Assembly: GCA_964598065.1 (NCBI GenBank)
Contig: CAZRAW010000126.1
Location: forward strand, 1-6,593
Reading direction: 5' to 3'
Source: Sulfidibacterium sp964598065
GTDB lineage: Bacteria > Bacteroidota > Bacteroidia > Bacteroidales > F082
DNA: 6,593 nucleotides
Part shown: piece after piece, positions 6,504 to 6,593 of the stretch
Layout of the letters: each line of letters opens with the position of its first letter
How positions within the stretch are numbered: the stretch's first letter is position 1
Program-made: the position numbers and the translations under genes
Notes under the pieces: generated by a model
Databases searched by the model: none
Told to the model about the DNA's origin: nothing
Seen by the model: the letters and a program-made list of their open reading frames with translations, nothing else

Positions 6504-6593
6504 CTACAATAATAAATCACGTATGCAGTCCATTTTTGATTGAAGTTGTTTAAAAGTTAAATGGTATTTTCGAGAGCAATATGTTGGCTTTAG

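Noticed and set aside
6550..6591. Minus-strand open frame from the window edge ending KIPFNF then TAA, possibly the tail of an upstream gene
   Set aside because: Only 13 codons are visible; another minus-strand frame is open equally by chance, so nothing supports one over the other. A gene end here remains possible.

Overview
The window looks like ordinary chromosome from a Bacteroidota bacterium, probably of the Bacteroidales/Marinilabiliales type. The reasons are an RNase HII, FtsK and LolA-like protein with that phylum's look, AT-rich upstream regions, starts without clear Shine-Dalgarno sequences, and TAnnTTTG-like -7 boxes before two genes. A run of exactly 100 N (3125-3224) shows it is a draft or metagenome scaffold.

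Layout: (1) 2-295, plus strand, the C-terminal half of ribonuclease HII (rnhB), cut by the window start. (2) 296-428, a short intergenic stretch with a perfect inverted repeat and a candidate -7 box. (3) 429-3098, plus strand, a large membrane-anchored protein of 889 residues with a DUF3352-like N-terminal part and a C-terminal repeat region that reads as a 7- or 8-bladed beta-propeller. (4) 3098-3364, a convergent intergenic region with a GATTGAAAG tandem repeat on both sides of the N gap, then AT-rich low-complexity DNA. (5) 3365-4012, minus strand, a LolA-like periplasmic lipoprotein carrier. (6) 4016-6472, minus strand, a complete FtsK/SpoIIIE DNA translocase. (7) 6473-6593, the ftsK upstream region, with two overlapping palindromes at the place expected for the promoter.

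ftsK and the lolA-like gene are on the same strand only 3 bases apart and almost certainly form one transcription unit, linking chromosome segregation at the septum with outer-membrane lipoprotein traffic. rnhB and the propeller gene share the plus strand but are 133 bases apart with a possible promoter between them, so they may be independent. The two gene pairs converge on the repeat-rich gap.

I see no strong evidence of a new defence, mobile or RNA system. The points most worth a second look are the gap-spanning tandem repeat, the uncharacterised propeller protein, and the nested dyads at the ftsK promoter.
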